Assembly (NCBI GenBank): GCA_022453515.1
Contig: JAJNNY010000104.1
Coordinates: forward strand, 1 to 64,000
DNA from: Astrocystis sublimbata
Taxonomy: Eukaryota > Ascomycota > Sordariomycetes > Xylariales > Xylariaceae
Length of the DNA: 64,000 nt
Direction: 5' to 3'
Below are positions 23,161 to 34,920 of the stretch, piece after piece. How positions within the stretch are numbered: position 1 is the stretch's first letter; the number at the start of each line of letters is the position of its first letter. The translations under genes were made by a program, and so were the position numbers. The notes beneath the pieces are model-generated. The model was not told where the DNA came from and did not search any database. It saw only the letters and a program-made list of their open reading frames with translations.

Positions 23161-26100
23161 GTCTGATAGTGTCGATTACCCACAGCGTGGATATCGACGT
23201 CGCACTCGTGATGATATACCATGCGCGTACAAAGCAGCGGTGGGGTGTGGGTTGCGATGCAGTGCGGTGCGCTGTCGACGGTATGGGCAGGGGGCTACCA
23301 CGCGCGCGTCGGACCGCTGTCGATCAGTGCGGGTGCGGTACGGCGACGCGATGAAGAAGAGGCGGGACACACGCTGCGGCGCGGGTCTGCGGCGGTTGCA
23401 GCAGTGTCGAAATGGCTGTGATGTCGGACAGTCGAGGCGTCGTTGTCGTCTCAAGCGCGGTGGGCTGGGAACCTGGGGTGCCTGGGGTGTCGCGAAAGGC
23501 AAAACCAGCGGACCGGGGGGTGCGACGGGGCCAGATGCGTCGCGGTCGTCAACGGGTTTCCCTGAGCGAAGGGCCAAAAGTTGAGGCGCAGGTCCAAGCG
23601 AAGCCAGGCAAGAAAGCGATAGTATAAATGGTGGGATCGCGCTCCTGATGCTGAAGGGCGTGGTCGGGGTGTCAGTGCGATCGATCGACGTGGCGGTGGT
23701 GGTGGATGACAACGAAAGCGCCAAAGTCGAGAGGACAGAACAGAAAGATGCAAATAACAGGAGGTAAGAGAAGGAAGGACAAGAGGAGGGGTGAAGAAAA
23801 TTGCAGACGAGTCGTTGTCACGAACTCGATATGCAACAGCTCATGGCCGAGGCGTGGGTGGAGGGAATGCAAGAAAGAGAAAGAGAGAGAGCGTGTGATG
23901 ATGTGTGATGTGTGGGTGGGATGCTGCGCGGCGAGACAGACAGTGAGCAGACAGTGAGCAGTCAGACAGTGAGCAGTCAGTCAGTCAGCCGGCTCCGAGT
24001 GGCCAGAGGCGTCGGGGATGAGCGAGTCTGGGGGTCTGGGTCGTGCTGTAGGCAGTCTGGTCGCAGTAGCAGCAGTGATGGGGACGGGAACGGGAACGGG
24101 GGGATTTGGTAATGGGTTTAGGTGTAGGAGCAGCCAAGGTTATGTGGGGAGCGAGAATGGGACAGACAATCAATGCTTGCTTGCTTGCTGGTGTTGGCTG
24201 GGTGGGTGGTGCTGGGTGGTGAGGGTGCTGTGGTGCGCCGGGGCTGGGCTGGTGCTGGTGCTGGTGCTGGCTCTGGCTCTGTCTCCCGGGGGCAAGGTAT
24301 CGTGGGCAGCAGAGAGAGAGAGACGAGACGGGAAGTGGATGGGAATGGGAACGGGGCAGGCGATCACTTGAGTGGCCCGTCTTGGGTTGTGGGTGCTAGC
24401 TTGCCTCTTACTCGTACCTAGTCCGCCGAGGTGCTCAGTGCTGCAGCCCGAATCACTCGAATGGATCACCAACTCCCGACTCACTCATTCCCTCACTCTT
24501 CCACTGTCACTGGCAGCCCAAAACGAAAACCAAAGCCAAAACCAAGCCAAAACCCCCTGGGCCAACGACCGCTGCTGTGGACTGAGGACGGGATGTCAAT
24601 CACTAACCGATTTGCCGCTAGGTGCCTCTTTCATAGGTGGCTGTCGTCCCCTGCCTGTACCTGTAGGGCAGGCCGGCGATGTGGCTAGGGGGAATTAGTC
24701 AGGCCGGGAGGCAAGATGGCAACCAAGGTGCCTATTATGGATAGAGTTTACGCGAGGTTGATTGGGCCGAGTCACAAAATGGGTAGATATGCTACGTTGT
24801 GCTGTGGTTTGTCTGTGTCGTATTGCGTTGTGTTGGTCCGAAACGGACAGCTTGAGTCTTCAACCGTCGAATCTGTGCAAGTGCACGGCGAGTAGGTGGT
24901 TGTAAGTCAAGCTGAGAAAGCCGAAAAGGCGGGAATGAAGAGACGGGAGGGAAAAACCGATGCGACGGGCTGGTGGCAGACCCTTGGTTGGCGAAGCTGG
25001 CCCAGTTTGGCTGCCAGATGGCTCAGGCTAAGGCTACCCGGGAGCACCGTAGGCACCTCGTAAAGCTGGCTCAGGCACCGAGAGTGGACGGAGCAGGAGG
25101 CCGACGGCTTACAGCACCAGGAGGCGGGAGGCAGAGTGGTCTGGGCGTGTGGGCGAGGCGACACTACAAGTGGAGCTCGCTGACGTAACGCTGCTGATTC
25201 TGTCCAATCGCCAGCCCGCCAGAGTCCGGGTTTCGGATTATCAATTTTACAGACTCCAAATTTAGAAAAGTCGGGTTACACAGGGCAGGTAAGCCCACTG
25301 GATCCATGCATGTCCGGCCAGCTGACGGCGTCAGATGTTGGCTCTGTACGTGTGTCGACAATCTGAAAGTGCAATCGTGAGAGACATGCTACAAGAAATC
25401 TGAAATTTTTGAGAAACGCATCAGCTATTCCAGCCCTCTCTTAGCTTTGTTATCTGAAAGCGAAAGCTGCGAGTCCGACTTGGTTAAAATTCCTTGTTAG
25501 GCTCTTTCACTCCTTCGACGTAAGTAGATGCATCACAACTACCCTCTCCCAGCTGCAACCAGCTGTCTGCCAGCTGGAAGCTGAAAGCTGCCCCACAATA
25601 TCACAGGCAGCCCATCGAGCCTATCTGCTGCAGCCAGATACCCCACCGCCCGTCCGCTAAAATTTTTTATTTTCCTCGAGCGAGGCTCTACACAGTCTAG
25701 CAAGGTCCCTAACGTCCTCGCACGCCCTGCTATAAAATCCAGCAACATCACCCCGTCCGTTTCAACCTCTCCTTCTTGTCCTCATCCACGCAACAGCGGC
25801 ATCCGCGTACGAGCTACGCCAGCACCTGCAGCACCAGCAGCACCACGAATTTGAGAAATGCTGCGATGGACATGGTTTGTATCCGATCTGCGCTCGTTCA
25901 ATGACGGGCGGTGACCCGAATGAAATGGTAAGCTTCTTTTTCCTCTTCACCACCCAATCTCATGCATCGGCATGCCTCCCCTTCACAGGATGACATTCCA
26001 TAAACTTGTCTTCTTTTCCCAACCGAATCGACCATGAAGAAAGCTTCGACTGCTCGGGCTCTATAGCCTGTTACTTGCCAGTATACTTTGTCTGATCTTG

Positions 26101-27885
26101 TCTGTTGCCTTGCGCGCAATCATGTCCCTCTCTCTGGGCACAATTGCGCGCAGCCAACAGCAAGATGGGGAGGTCCTTATTCGCGAATGCATACGCATAC
26201 CAATCACACGCTCAGCTGCTGACCTCGATCCCTAGGTATCCAGGCTTTCTCTTTTTTTCCTTCGCTCCACGGCTCTTGAGTAGGTAGGTCGACTTGACTT
26301 GCTGAGGGGCTGTTGGGTTCGGTCGGAGTCTTGTTGCCTCCGTTCCTGGCCTGTCCTAGGCTGCCGTGGTGCGCGGAGGACCTGGAGGGATGCCGCGGCT
26401 CCGTAGGTAATGACTCACGCTGCTCTTCATGTGGAAACCGCCCTCCAAATATGTTATTGTTGGGACGAAGCAGAGATGTCCACGTAATCGGATGCGTACT
26501 GTTAGTTCAAGTATCGGGATACTGCATAGTGGCAGCAGCAACCTGACGCGTGTTGTCAGCATTAGCATAGCTCAATATACCTACCGATCAAGGACATGTA
26601 CACGTTTCATGAAGCTCGTCATCAAAACACTGCCTACCTACTTGTTCAAGCCTATCCACAATGCATGCTGTGAAGTAGTCGTAATGGAACTCATGTTCCC
26701 ATCTCTCTGAAATGTCTGATTATCAGCTTTCATGAGAGTGGTTGCAGTCACATTCTGTGAAATATATGAGTAACAAAACAAATAGAGTAAATGAAGAATC
26801 TAGCAGCGCGTTCAGGCAGACACTTCCTGAATCGAGCATGTGGCCTTCTTCACTCTTACCAACCTCGCCAACCAACATACACGATATACACTTGAGTCAT
26901 GGAATTTTCTCTCATCGAATAGTTTAGGCAGAGACCGATAAATTCAAACAATTTGCAGATATCTCAAAACATCTTTCGCTTGCTAGATTGTGATACTCAC
27001 TAGATCATAAAACATCTCAATTCAATATTTCAAGATAGTGATGATCAGTCATATAATGGCTTGATCCTTATCATAACGTCTGGCGCGAAGGCGCTTGCCC
27101 TTTCCTCGCACACAGTTATTCGTAATTACACAATAGAAACGGTGATACTTGTGAGTACACAGGTGTTTACATGAGTGAGTGAAAGACGAGGCGAAAATAC
27201 AGTATGACCCAACAACACGCAGGATGCCAACTCACAACACTACATGTACTAAAGCATGCATGACTAGGTTCGTTCTGCCAGAGCGGTAGAATCAATAGGT
27301 ACGACCTCGGGAACGAGTCGTATTGATTACCCTACGTAATAATCACGACTCGATCGTATGAAATACGAGTAGGCCACGCACACCAGATTGAAAACGCCGA
27401 CCACGAGTACAAAAGTGTGAGCAAGACGCACTCACTGCCATGGAGCATTTCCTCCACTGCTGCTGCCACAACTGCAACAACCACCTCTATCGCTGCCGCC
27501 ACAACTGCAACTGCTTCCATCCACAGCCACACCCCCCAATACAGTCAAGTAATGCGAGTCCACTTGAGTGATCTGTCTCTTCGAGTATCATTTCGGTTAT
27601 AGTGATGATCATTGTATAAATCTCAAGGTAAGGTAAGGTAGGGTAGATAAGATAAATAAAGATAAATAAGCGCACATTCATAGTAGGTAGGTAATCTCGC
27701 AGCCGCAGCGAAACAATCAATCCAAATCGCCACAAACAACCAACCAACATCAGTCCAAAATCAAGATCAGATCAAACAAGCTCACCCCCTCGCTCTCACC
27801 TCATTCCCTCACCCTCACACTCACCCCCCTCAAACCTCCCTAGGCGAGGAGCGCTTCGTAGAAATTATACATATATCACCACCCC
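23161..27885. other. Long gene-free region upstream of ptaB-like gene
   Basis: About 4.7 kb with no supported protein gene. The first 1.5 kb is GC-rich and repetitive (GTGAGCAGTCAGACA units near 23940-23990, GGTGCT units near 24240-24280) and probably contains a long promoter and 5' leader. A TATAAAA at 25731 followed by a pyrimidine-rich stretch and a spliceable mini-ORF (25903-26005) suggests a separate short transcript. The rest is AT-rich and featureless. Confidence 0.5.
25731..26005 (+). ncRNA. Possible short spliced transcript with mini-ORF
   Basis: TATAAAA at 25731 is followed by a CT-rich block and an ATG at about 25901 opening MTGGDPNEM. A good donor (GTAAGC at 25928) and acceptor (CTTCACAG ending 25988) define a 61-nt intron, and the frame ends four codons later. 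Thirteen codons are too few to call a protein, so a non-coding or regulatory transcript is the safer reading. Weakly supported. Confidence 0.2.
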
Positions 27886-28401
27886 TCAACCCATCTCCAC
27901 CGCCCCCTCCCTAGGCTCCCACCCGCGTTCCGCCATCTCAAAACTCTCGAACACAAACCCCGGCGCAACGGTGCATCCCACCAACGTCCAATCTCCCAGA
28001 GACACAGCATGCTGCCACTCATTCCGCTGCACCACAACTTGGGGTCTTTCCCCTCCCATCAAATCCTTCCCAAGAACAACATCTCTTACCGGAGACCCAT
28101 CGTCCCATGCAAGACTCAATTTAAGCGGCGCCCCGCCGTAGTGGTGCCATATCTCCACTGCGTCTTTGACGCGGTGCCAGTGCGAGAGGCCTGAGGCGCC
28201 TTCGAGGAGGTAGTAGATTGAGGTTGAGGAGGACCGGGGGGGTGAGGTGGTGTTGGGAGTGGAGGATTTGGTGGGCGCGACGTCGGTGATGAGCGCTGCG
28301 TCGCGGAAGGTCTCGATGAAATACCCCTTTTCTGGATGAGGGGCTAGGTTGAGGGCTTTGATGACGTCCTGCGCCGACATCTTTGGTGGCGTGGCTTCCA
28401 T
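27886..28401 (-). CDS. DUF985 cupin-fold protein
   Basis: Intronless, 171 aa. The motif set SIYYLLEGASGLSHWHRV, then VEIWHHYGGAPLKL, then NEWQHAVSLGDWTLVGCTVAPGF is diagnostic of DUF985 (cupin_5), the family of yeast YML079W. The His and Glu side chains of the SHWHR/EIWHHY region would line the cupin pocket and may bind metal. Family members have a double-stranded beta-helix fold and bind an unknown small ligand. Thr/Ser-rich insertion at about residues 42-61. A second Met at residue 8 is an alternative start. Confidence 0.9.
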   Translation of the reverse strand: MEATPPKMSAQDVIKALNLAPHPEKGYFIETFRDAALITDVAPTKSSTPNTTSPPRSSSTSIYYLLEGASGLSHWHRVKDAVEIWHHYGGAPLKLSLAWDDGSPVRDVVLGKDLMGGERPQVVVQRNEWQHAVSLGDWTLVGCTVAPGFVFESFEMAERGWEPREGAVEMG

Positions 28402-31314
28402 GACTGCGACGAGGAGGAGGGTTGAGGCTGAGATGGATATTTATCTGCTGATGGTGAGTTTTGGGGTCTGGATTACGGTTGGGGTCGGGTTTGGGTCGCT
28501 GGGCGTGGGGAAGCGGGGGGTTTTTTGAGATGGGGATTGAGTGTTTGGTTCAATCGTGTAAGAAGGTTGTATGTGGCGTCCACTACTTACTATAATGAAA
28601 TGCTGTGCACTATGTGTGTGTGTGTGTTTGTATGTGTCTGTGTCTGCTTCTCACGATGTCTGTTGATTGATTTCTATAATGGGCTTCGGGCCGAAAGCCT
28701 AATTTTTATACAGTAGACTGTCCTTATCGGCCGCGTGTCAAAGAGCCAGGCGCATAAAAATGGCAATTGTTCAGGTGAGGACAAAGGGCGGTATTGGTGT
28801 TATCAGAGCTTCTAAGAATATGGAACGTGAGAGAAAGCCGACTTCAAGCGCAGCTGTTCTATTCTGTTCTTGAAAGCTGTGGGGAGGGCAGTTAAAATAA
28901 TTGCGAAAAAGGAGGAGAGAGAGAGGTATAGTGGATTGTCCGACTGAACGGAAATGGCTTTTTATTTTAGCTAGGTACAGCACGTTGGTTGGGCGTGCGC
29001 GGATGCGTCGGGATCGGACCGTTGCATTTAAGCTTCGCCAATTGAAAAGCTCGTAAATCCGACCGGCTGGTGATGCGACATGTCACGTCGCTCAGTGGCG
29101 CAGAGCGAGCGGCATAAGTGGTTCTGCGGCCTTCGAAAGAAATCACTTCTATTGCCGTATTGGGGTGTGAAACATAAGAGACAGACAAGACAAGGCTTGC
29201 TGATCTTCGACTGGATTTGGGCAATTATAGCCTATTCGGTGTAAAATACTTAAAAGAAACAGATACTATGTGGTACAGGAAAGAGTGGCATGTTCATTGT
29301 CGCATCGGGTTTGCTTAAATGGCTGTAATCCTGTCTTTAGTCTACCTAGAACACAATATATCTAACCACCAAAGGCATTACTGATCACAAATGCCACAAC
29401 ATGACTGAAGAGCAATCACTTGTTCCCATTAAACAGACTTGAGAAAACCCGCAAGACCAGGCCAGGCACGCCAAGAACAAATTGAGATGCGCTAAGTATT
29501 AGGATACCCGAGGCACGCCGTCGCTGATGCCGTGTGCGGGGCCCCGTCATTCTCGGTACGGGGCTGCTCCCAGCTTAGATAATCATGCTCATGTAGGTAG
29601 GTAGATGTAAGTACCTGGGGTATGTAGTCTGCGATCGACCTCCACACTGATCCTCAAGAAGAAGTAGAGAAGATAAGAGGAATTGCTGTGGTTTATATTG
29701 ATCAAGGTGGATTTGAACTGATTCTAAGTACATGCGACGTGTCATCTTCACCACCACCTTCACCTCCATTTTCACCTTCACCTTTATTTGAATGCCAGGG
29801 CCCAAGTCATCTGCTCGGCAGGTAGTCAGTGGTAGCACTCGCAACACACTCGTGATAAACAACATAAAGTAAGATAAGGTACGGTAAGGTAAGGTAGGAT
29901 AAGGTACGGTAAGGTAGGGTGCATAGGGTAGGACAAGGTAAGGTACGTAGGGTAAGGTACGGGAGGGTAAAGTAAGGTAGGGTAAGGTACGGCTCGAAGC
30001 AGCGCTTGCTTGCTTGTTTCTAAGTGGAAACCTTTGGCAAGTGGTTGGTACCTAGATAGGATCTCAGAAACCTCCCATCCAGCCCGGTGCGTGGAGTGAG
30101 AGGGAGAACCATTCTGCATTCTGCAGCTGGGTCGCCTCCTCACGTACTGCCTGCCTACTGTTAGGTAGACAGATAGATTGATAGTTCGGAGGCGAGCCAG
30201 GACAGTCAGTGAGTCCGTTAAGAGCTGTCTGTCTGTCTTGTTTTATATTTTCGTTTTTGTCATCACTGATCCTAGGTCCGCCGAGGTTGTCGTTGTTGTC
30301 GTGGTCGTGGTCGTGGTCGGGAGGAGGAGGAGGACGGAGGAGGGCGGAGGAGGAGGATAATAATGATATTAAAACGAAAATAAAAATAGAAAGGCAGCGT
30401 CGTAACAAATTGTCGACATGAAGGAGGTGGTGTGCATAGATACAAGTCAAGATAACCGCGAAGGGTTCAAAACCCGAATCCCAATATCATAACGACCTAA
30501 GAAAGAAAGAAAAAGACAAAAGAAAAAGTCCTTAAGACATAGGAAGAAGGAATAACGGAGAGAGAGTCTCAGGTCAGAGAAAGACGGACGATTTATAGAC
30601 GAGTAAGGGACGCATAAGTTACTTGTTAGGTATCTGACTCGGGGGAGACGGAGGCAGACGGGCGTCGCGGGACCTCGACGACCGTTCATTGAAGACGTAA
30701 CTTCTACTCCTATGTAGTTAAAGGTAGATAAATAATCGATCTAGTCTACTCAAAGATAATTTTTGCCAGAAAGGGCAGATATCTAACTGTTAACCTGATT
30801 ATGTTCGTTCAATTTCACTTGTGGTGATTGGCTAGGAGCAATGCTGCCGAACGACATCAACGAAAGCATACATCGTATACATATCACGACCGTTTCCGCA
30901 AAGGTAGAATTCTGTATTTGTATGATATACGAAACAAGTGTAGCTTAGCCAGGGTGACTCATGCACTAGCAAATGATAAACGATCTTGGTAGGTCATTGC
31001 CTACGTAGCCAATGCAAGTCCGAGATATACAACTAATTATAGGTCCGGAGGAGGGAGCCAATCAAGTGATCAGATCTAATCAGATCTGATGGTGCATGCA
31101 ATATATACAGGTGAAAAGCAGCTTCAGTCAGTCACCCATGGCTAATTAAATAAAATCTAGCCGGAAGATACTTAAGCATCAGTGGTTTGTTAGCGAATCA
31201 TTTCTATCTCAATAGTCCTCCACACGAGGAACACCTGGATGGTGGAGGCCACTTGGACGATTAGTCCGGCCGCGTGGACTTGACACGAACGAATCTGACG
31301 TTACACAGCATCCG
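28402..31314. other. Gene-poor region with simple repeats
   Basis: No supported gene. Holds an imperfect GT/TGTGTT repeat near 28614-28650, a degenerate GGTAA-type pentamer array at 29868-29992 and GA/GT-rich stretches at 30290-30360. Confidence 0.5.
29868..29992. repeat. Degenerate pentanucleotide array (GGTAA/GGTAC/GGTAG)
   Basis: About 125 bp of imperfect GGTAA-like units. A shorter array of the same motif lies near 27625-27650. Confidence 0.85.
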
Positions 31315-31523
31315 AGTTGGGTGCCAAGGCAGCATAAGCCTCACCATAACCCAGGGCTCCCTTGTAAAGGGCTCAGACTGTTTACCTTAGGCTACGGGAT
31401 CTGTATGTATAAGGACTAAGCGACGCCTACTATATGGGAGAGCCCAGGAATCAATAGAGATGACACCTTACCCCTACTATTCTACTGCTAGAGTCCTTCA
31501 CTCTGGCGCGAAAGCACACGACA
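31315..31523 (+). mobile_element. Solo LTR with 5-bp target duplication
   Basis: About 209 bp, homologous along its length to 39966-40180. Flanked by the direct repeat ATCCG (31310-31314 and 31524-31528), which marks an LTR-retrotransposon insertion. The 5' end has drifted from TGTCA. No internal retrotransposon genes are present. Confidence 0.85.
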
Positions 31524-31998
31524 ATCCGTATAGGTAGATAGATACAAGGTACTTTAGGTAGGCAGACAAACAGGGAGGCAGAACTAATGGAAGCAGCTGC
31601 GAGTCAAGAGCCCAATACCAACAAGATAAAGTAAGTAAGTGGTTCAGTTCAGCAACGCATCGACTCGTGATCCCTCGTAATACACAGGCAGGCAATATAT
31701 CTTAATTTTAACAAGCATGCGATACAGATACAGTACAATACAGAGCCAAGAAAGAGCGTCACATCTCAAAACGTATCTTAATTCCCAGGTAGGTAGGTAG
31801 GTAAGTACTTAGGTATCATATCATATCATATTCCATTCCGTGCCAACCCGTTCCAAGTCTCTCCGTGAATGACAATGACTCCAACCATCCATGCGTCCGT
31901 CTTTCTTTCGTCCATAATCCTCCATATATCTATCTATCCAACCTAGCAGTAGCAGTAGTAGTAACACCCACCACACCCACCACACACATCACACTCAC
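31524..31998. other. Intergenic, 3' flank of HbrB-like gene
   Basis: AT-rich DNA with TAGG and TATCATA short repeats; no gene seen. Confidence 0.5.
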
Positions 31999-34920
31999 TC
32001 ACCCAGCAACCCCAACCCCAACCCCCTCCAAAACCCCCTCCCTCAACACCCCGACACTCCCACTAAAGCTCCCACCATTACTCCGGCTACTCCGATGCGT
32101 ATAAATCTGCTCCGGCCTCTTGACCCTACCGCCCACAATCCCGCGTCGATTCCGTCCCGTGCGTCCGCGCCCCAGCCAGTTCAGCTTCAGGAGCCGGCCT
32201 AGCTCCGAGACCATCTTGCTTTCCTCGTCCGTCCCTGTCCCAGCACAGCCCATACCTTCAGCAGGAATACCAGAAAATGAAGAAGTAGCAGTAGTAGCAG
32301 CAGTAGAAGCCGAAGAAGCGCCCCCCACACTCGTAAGCACACTCATGCACTGCAGCAGACGTCCCACCATATCCGTAACCTGCTTGCTGTCCTGGAAGTT
32401 CTGCTCCCGGAGCTCTCTCAGATCCCTCAGCTCCCTCACACTTGATACTCCTCCGAAAGTCGAAAACCCTTCCTGCGACTGTTGCTGCTGCTGCGTCTGC
32501 GGCGTGAACGGCCTGAGCAGCAAGCTGCGTCCGCTCGCCGAGGCTGGGTCTGACGCCCCGCTGGCGTAGCTGACGTTGCTGATGGCCCGGCTGCGCGAGG
32601 GGTTCGAGTCGTTCCCGAACACGGTCGTCGTGGTGGAGTTGTAGCTTGCGACACTCGGATCGAGGGACATGGCCGTGCCTGGTCTCCCGGCAAAGCCGCC
32701 GTCTGAGGGGGACGTAGATAGCGAAGCGATGCTTTCGCCCCCGACGGGAGGAGGTGACGCGAGGGCCAACGACGCGAAAGAGTACGGTAGATGCTCGAGG
32801 GACAGCCGTGAGAAGATGCCCTTGAGCTGGTCGTAGCGCGGCAGGATGAGCGCGTCGCGGTACCCTGTAAGAACCATGCGCCGCACGTCGAGAACACTGC
32901 TGGCGGGCGACATGTGTGCTTGTAGATTTCCGCCACCGGGCGTGCTCGCCGCAGGACCAGATCCTACTGCATTGGCCCAGAACTCGCGGCTCTGATCGGG
33001 TGGCAGGATATTGCCAGCTCCGGAGATTTCGAGATCGAGCGGTAGGAAGACGGCTTGTAGGAAGGGCAGGATGCTCGTGAAAGTAATAATCCACAGCTCC
33101 GTAAGCGAGGGGATGACTTGTTCCTCAGGCGACATGCGCAGTGCGTGGTCGAGCGACGCGAAGCCCGTCGCCAACAGATCACGCAGGTCTTCGATGATGA
33201 TGCGGCCGGAACGCCGCTGTATGCAGTACTGTATGTGTAGGACGACTACCCTGTTCAGGTCCTCGACCGGCAGGCGCAAGTCTTCGCCTTCGAATATGAC
33301 GAGCAGTTTGGCTCTCAGATACGGCCAAGCATCGTCGTAGGACATACCGTTGAGGCCATACTTGGCCGGGTCCAAGGGTTCGAAATAAGAGCTGCCGTTC
33401 ACCGTAGAAACGTAACTCCCGGTCGTAGGCCACTCGGACACTAGACCGAAGCTGGATTCATTCTCGTGGCGCATGAAATCGCTGAGCTTCTCCTCCTTCC
33501 TCTTCTCGCGCAATGCTCGGCCTCCATGGCGCAAATCGAGACCGCTCACGCTCTTGCCCAGGGCGCTGTTGGGACCAGGGCTCGGAGGCGGGTTGAAGTT
33601 GTATAGGCTCGAAGGTGCTGCGGGATCGACGGGGAGGGAGTTGCTCATGGCAGAGGACAGAGGGAGATGATGATCGTCCTTGCTGGTCAGTTTGTGTTTC
33701 TGGCGAGACAGGAAATGGTGGTGTTTCCGTTCTTTGTCTTTCTCCTTCCCTCCTCCGTCGACGGGGGAGTCGGTAGGGCGGATGGTGGCAGAAGACGAGT
33801 TGGCCATGCTATAGAAGGACTGGGAGTCGGCCAAGCTGGTGGTGCTGAAATTGCCTCGCTGTAGGGAGGCGAGGGCGGATCCGATCTTGCCAGGGCTGGG
33901 CATGGGCTTCTCCTTGGCCTCGCCCTTGGTGTCGATCTTCTTGGGGCGGGAGAAGAGCTTGACCTTGGACTTCTCGGCCTTGGCTGGCTTTTCGGGCACG
34001 GCGGGAGGCGGCGGCAGCGGGGGCGGAGGCGGAGGCATGAGGGGCTCCTGGGGCGGCACAGGCGAAGTGGTCTGGGACACGACACGGGGGAAAGCGACGT
34101 TGGCGGCGGCGGTGGCTGCGTGGTTACCCAACAGGCCGTTGTGGTAGCCCTGGCTGCCGAAGCCGTTGTCGCGCGGGGCGCTGGCCTCGGTCAGGCTCAG
34201 CATGGGAGGGCTGCGCGGTCCGGCAGCCGAGTTGGAGGGAGGCCGCTTCATGGGCTCGAGAGCGTCGCTGCCAGGGAAGGGCACGGTCTGTGAACGGTGT
34301 CGTATATGTTGTTGCTGCTGCTGCTGCGACTGTGGCTGCTGTGATGGGTACTGCGGTTGGTGTTGTTGGTTCCGCACGGCGGCCTGGGCAGCAAGCTGGC
34401 TGGCGGAGGGTGTGATGGACGAGGATGACGACAGGCTGACCTGCGACAGGTTGGAGGAGCTCATGGAGGGCATGTTGGGCTCGAACATGCCGGCGTTGGC
34501 GGAGTGCTTCCGGACGTGGCCGGCACGGGCTGGGGGGGCGCGGGAGGGCGGCAGAGTCAGGGGCGAGGCGTTGCGCATGCTCGCGGATGGGCCCTCGTTG
34601 GCGAAGCGAGCAGGACGAGAGAAGTTCTGGGGACTGCCACCGCGGCCGGGCGAGCTGGGGAAGGTCGGGCTGGTGAGGCCGACGGGGGTCTGGGGCGTGC
34701 GCGTCTTGGGCAGCGGCACCGTCTCGTCGGTGGGCGAGGTGTCTATGCGGCGGATCATGGGCCGCGAGGGTGCCGTGGCGGCAGCGGCGTTGGCAGCAGC
34801 GGCGGCATTGGGGTTGTAGTTCGGATTGGAGCTGGGTGTGGTCGAGGCAGCGCCGATGGAGCCAGGCACGATGGGCGAGAAGCTTCCGGGCGCCCTCGGC
34901 TGCGATCGCGAAGGTTGCAT
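31999..34920 (-). CDS. hbrB: HbrB-domain protein, TORC2-associated (Bit61/Protor-like)
   Basis: Single exon, 973 aa. The first 520 residues are low-complexity and Ser/Pro/Ala/Gln-rich, with a proline run (about residues 300-315) and a Lys-rich EKSKVKLFSRPKK patch. The HbrB domain (about residues 525-715) begins MSYDDAWPYLRAKLLVIFEG, continues DLNRVVVLHIQYCIQRRS and ends around RLSLEHLPYSFASLALA. Aspergillus hbrB mutants hyperbranch; yeast Bit61 and mammalian Protor/PRR5 are related TORC2 subunits, so a role in polarity and membrane-stress signalling is inferred. The C-terminal 200 residues are Ser/Thr-rich with a short LRDLRELREQ coil. The very long disordered N-terminus is typical of filamentous fungi. 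Confidence 0.88.
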   Translation of the reverse strand: MQPSRSQPRAPGSFSPIVPGSIGAASTTPSSNPNYNPNAAAAANAAAATAPSRPMIRRIDTSPTDETVPLPKTRTPQTPVGLTSPTFPSSPGRGGSPQNFSRPARFANEGPSASMRNASPLTLPPSRAPPARAGHVRKHSANAGMFEPNMPSMSSSNLSQVSLSSSSSITPSASQLAAQAAVRNQQHQPQYPSQQPQSQQQQQQHIRHRSQTVPFPGSDALEPMKRPPSNSAAGPRSPPMLSLTEASAPRDNGFGSQGYHNGLLGNHAATAAANVAFPRVVSQTTSPVPPQEPLMPPPPPPLPPPPAVPEKPAKAEKSKVKLFSRPKKIDTKGEAKEKPMPSPGKIGSALASLQRGNFSTTSLADSQSFYSMANSSSATIRPTDSPVDGGGKEKDKERKHHHFLSRQKHKLTSKDDHHLPLSSAMSNSLPVDPAAPSSLYNFNPPPSPGPNSALGKSVSGLDLRHGGRALREKRKEEKLSDFMRHENESSFGLVSEWPTTGSYVSTVNGSSYFEPLDPAKYGLNGMSYDDAWPYLRAKLLVIFEGEDLRLPVEDLNRVVVLHIQYCIQRRSGRIIIEDLRDLLATGFASLDHALRMSPEEQVIPSLTELWIITFTSILPFLQAVFLPLDLEISGAGNILPPDQSREFWANAVGSGPAASTPGGGNLQAHMSPASSVLDVRRMVLTGYRDALILPRYDQLKGIFSRLSLEHLPYSFASLALASPPPVGGESIASLSTSPSDGGFAGRPGTAMSLDPSVASYNSTTTTVFGNDSNPSRSRAISNVSYASGASDPASASGRSLLLRPFTPQTQQQQQSQEGFSTFGGVSSVRELRDLRELREQNFQDSKQVTDMVGRLLQCMSVLTSVGGASSASTAATTATSSFSGIPAEGMGCAGTGTDEESKMVSELGRLLKLNWLGRGRTGRNRRGIVGGRVKRPEQIYTHRSSRSNGGSFSGSVGVLREGVLEGVGVGVAG

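Noticed and set aside
29040..29180. tRNA-like A box (TGGCGCAGAG) and a weak B-box-like sequence
   Set aside because: No cloverleaf could be drawn and no terminal T-run is placed correctly.
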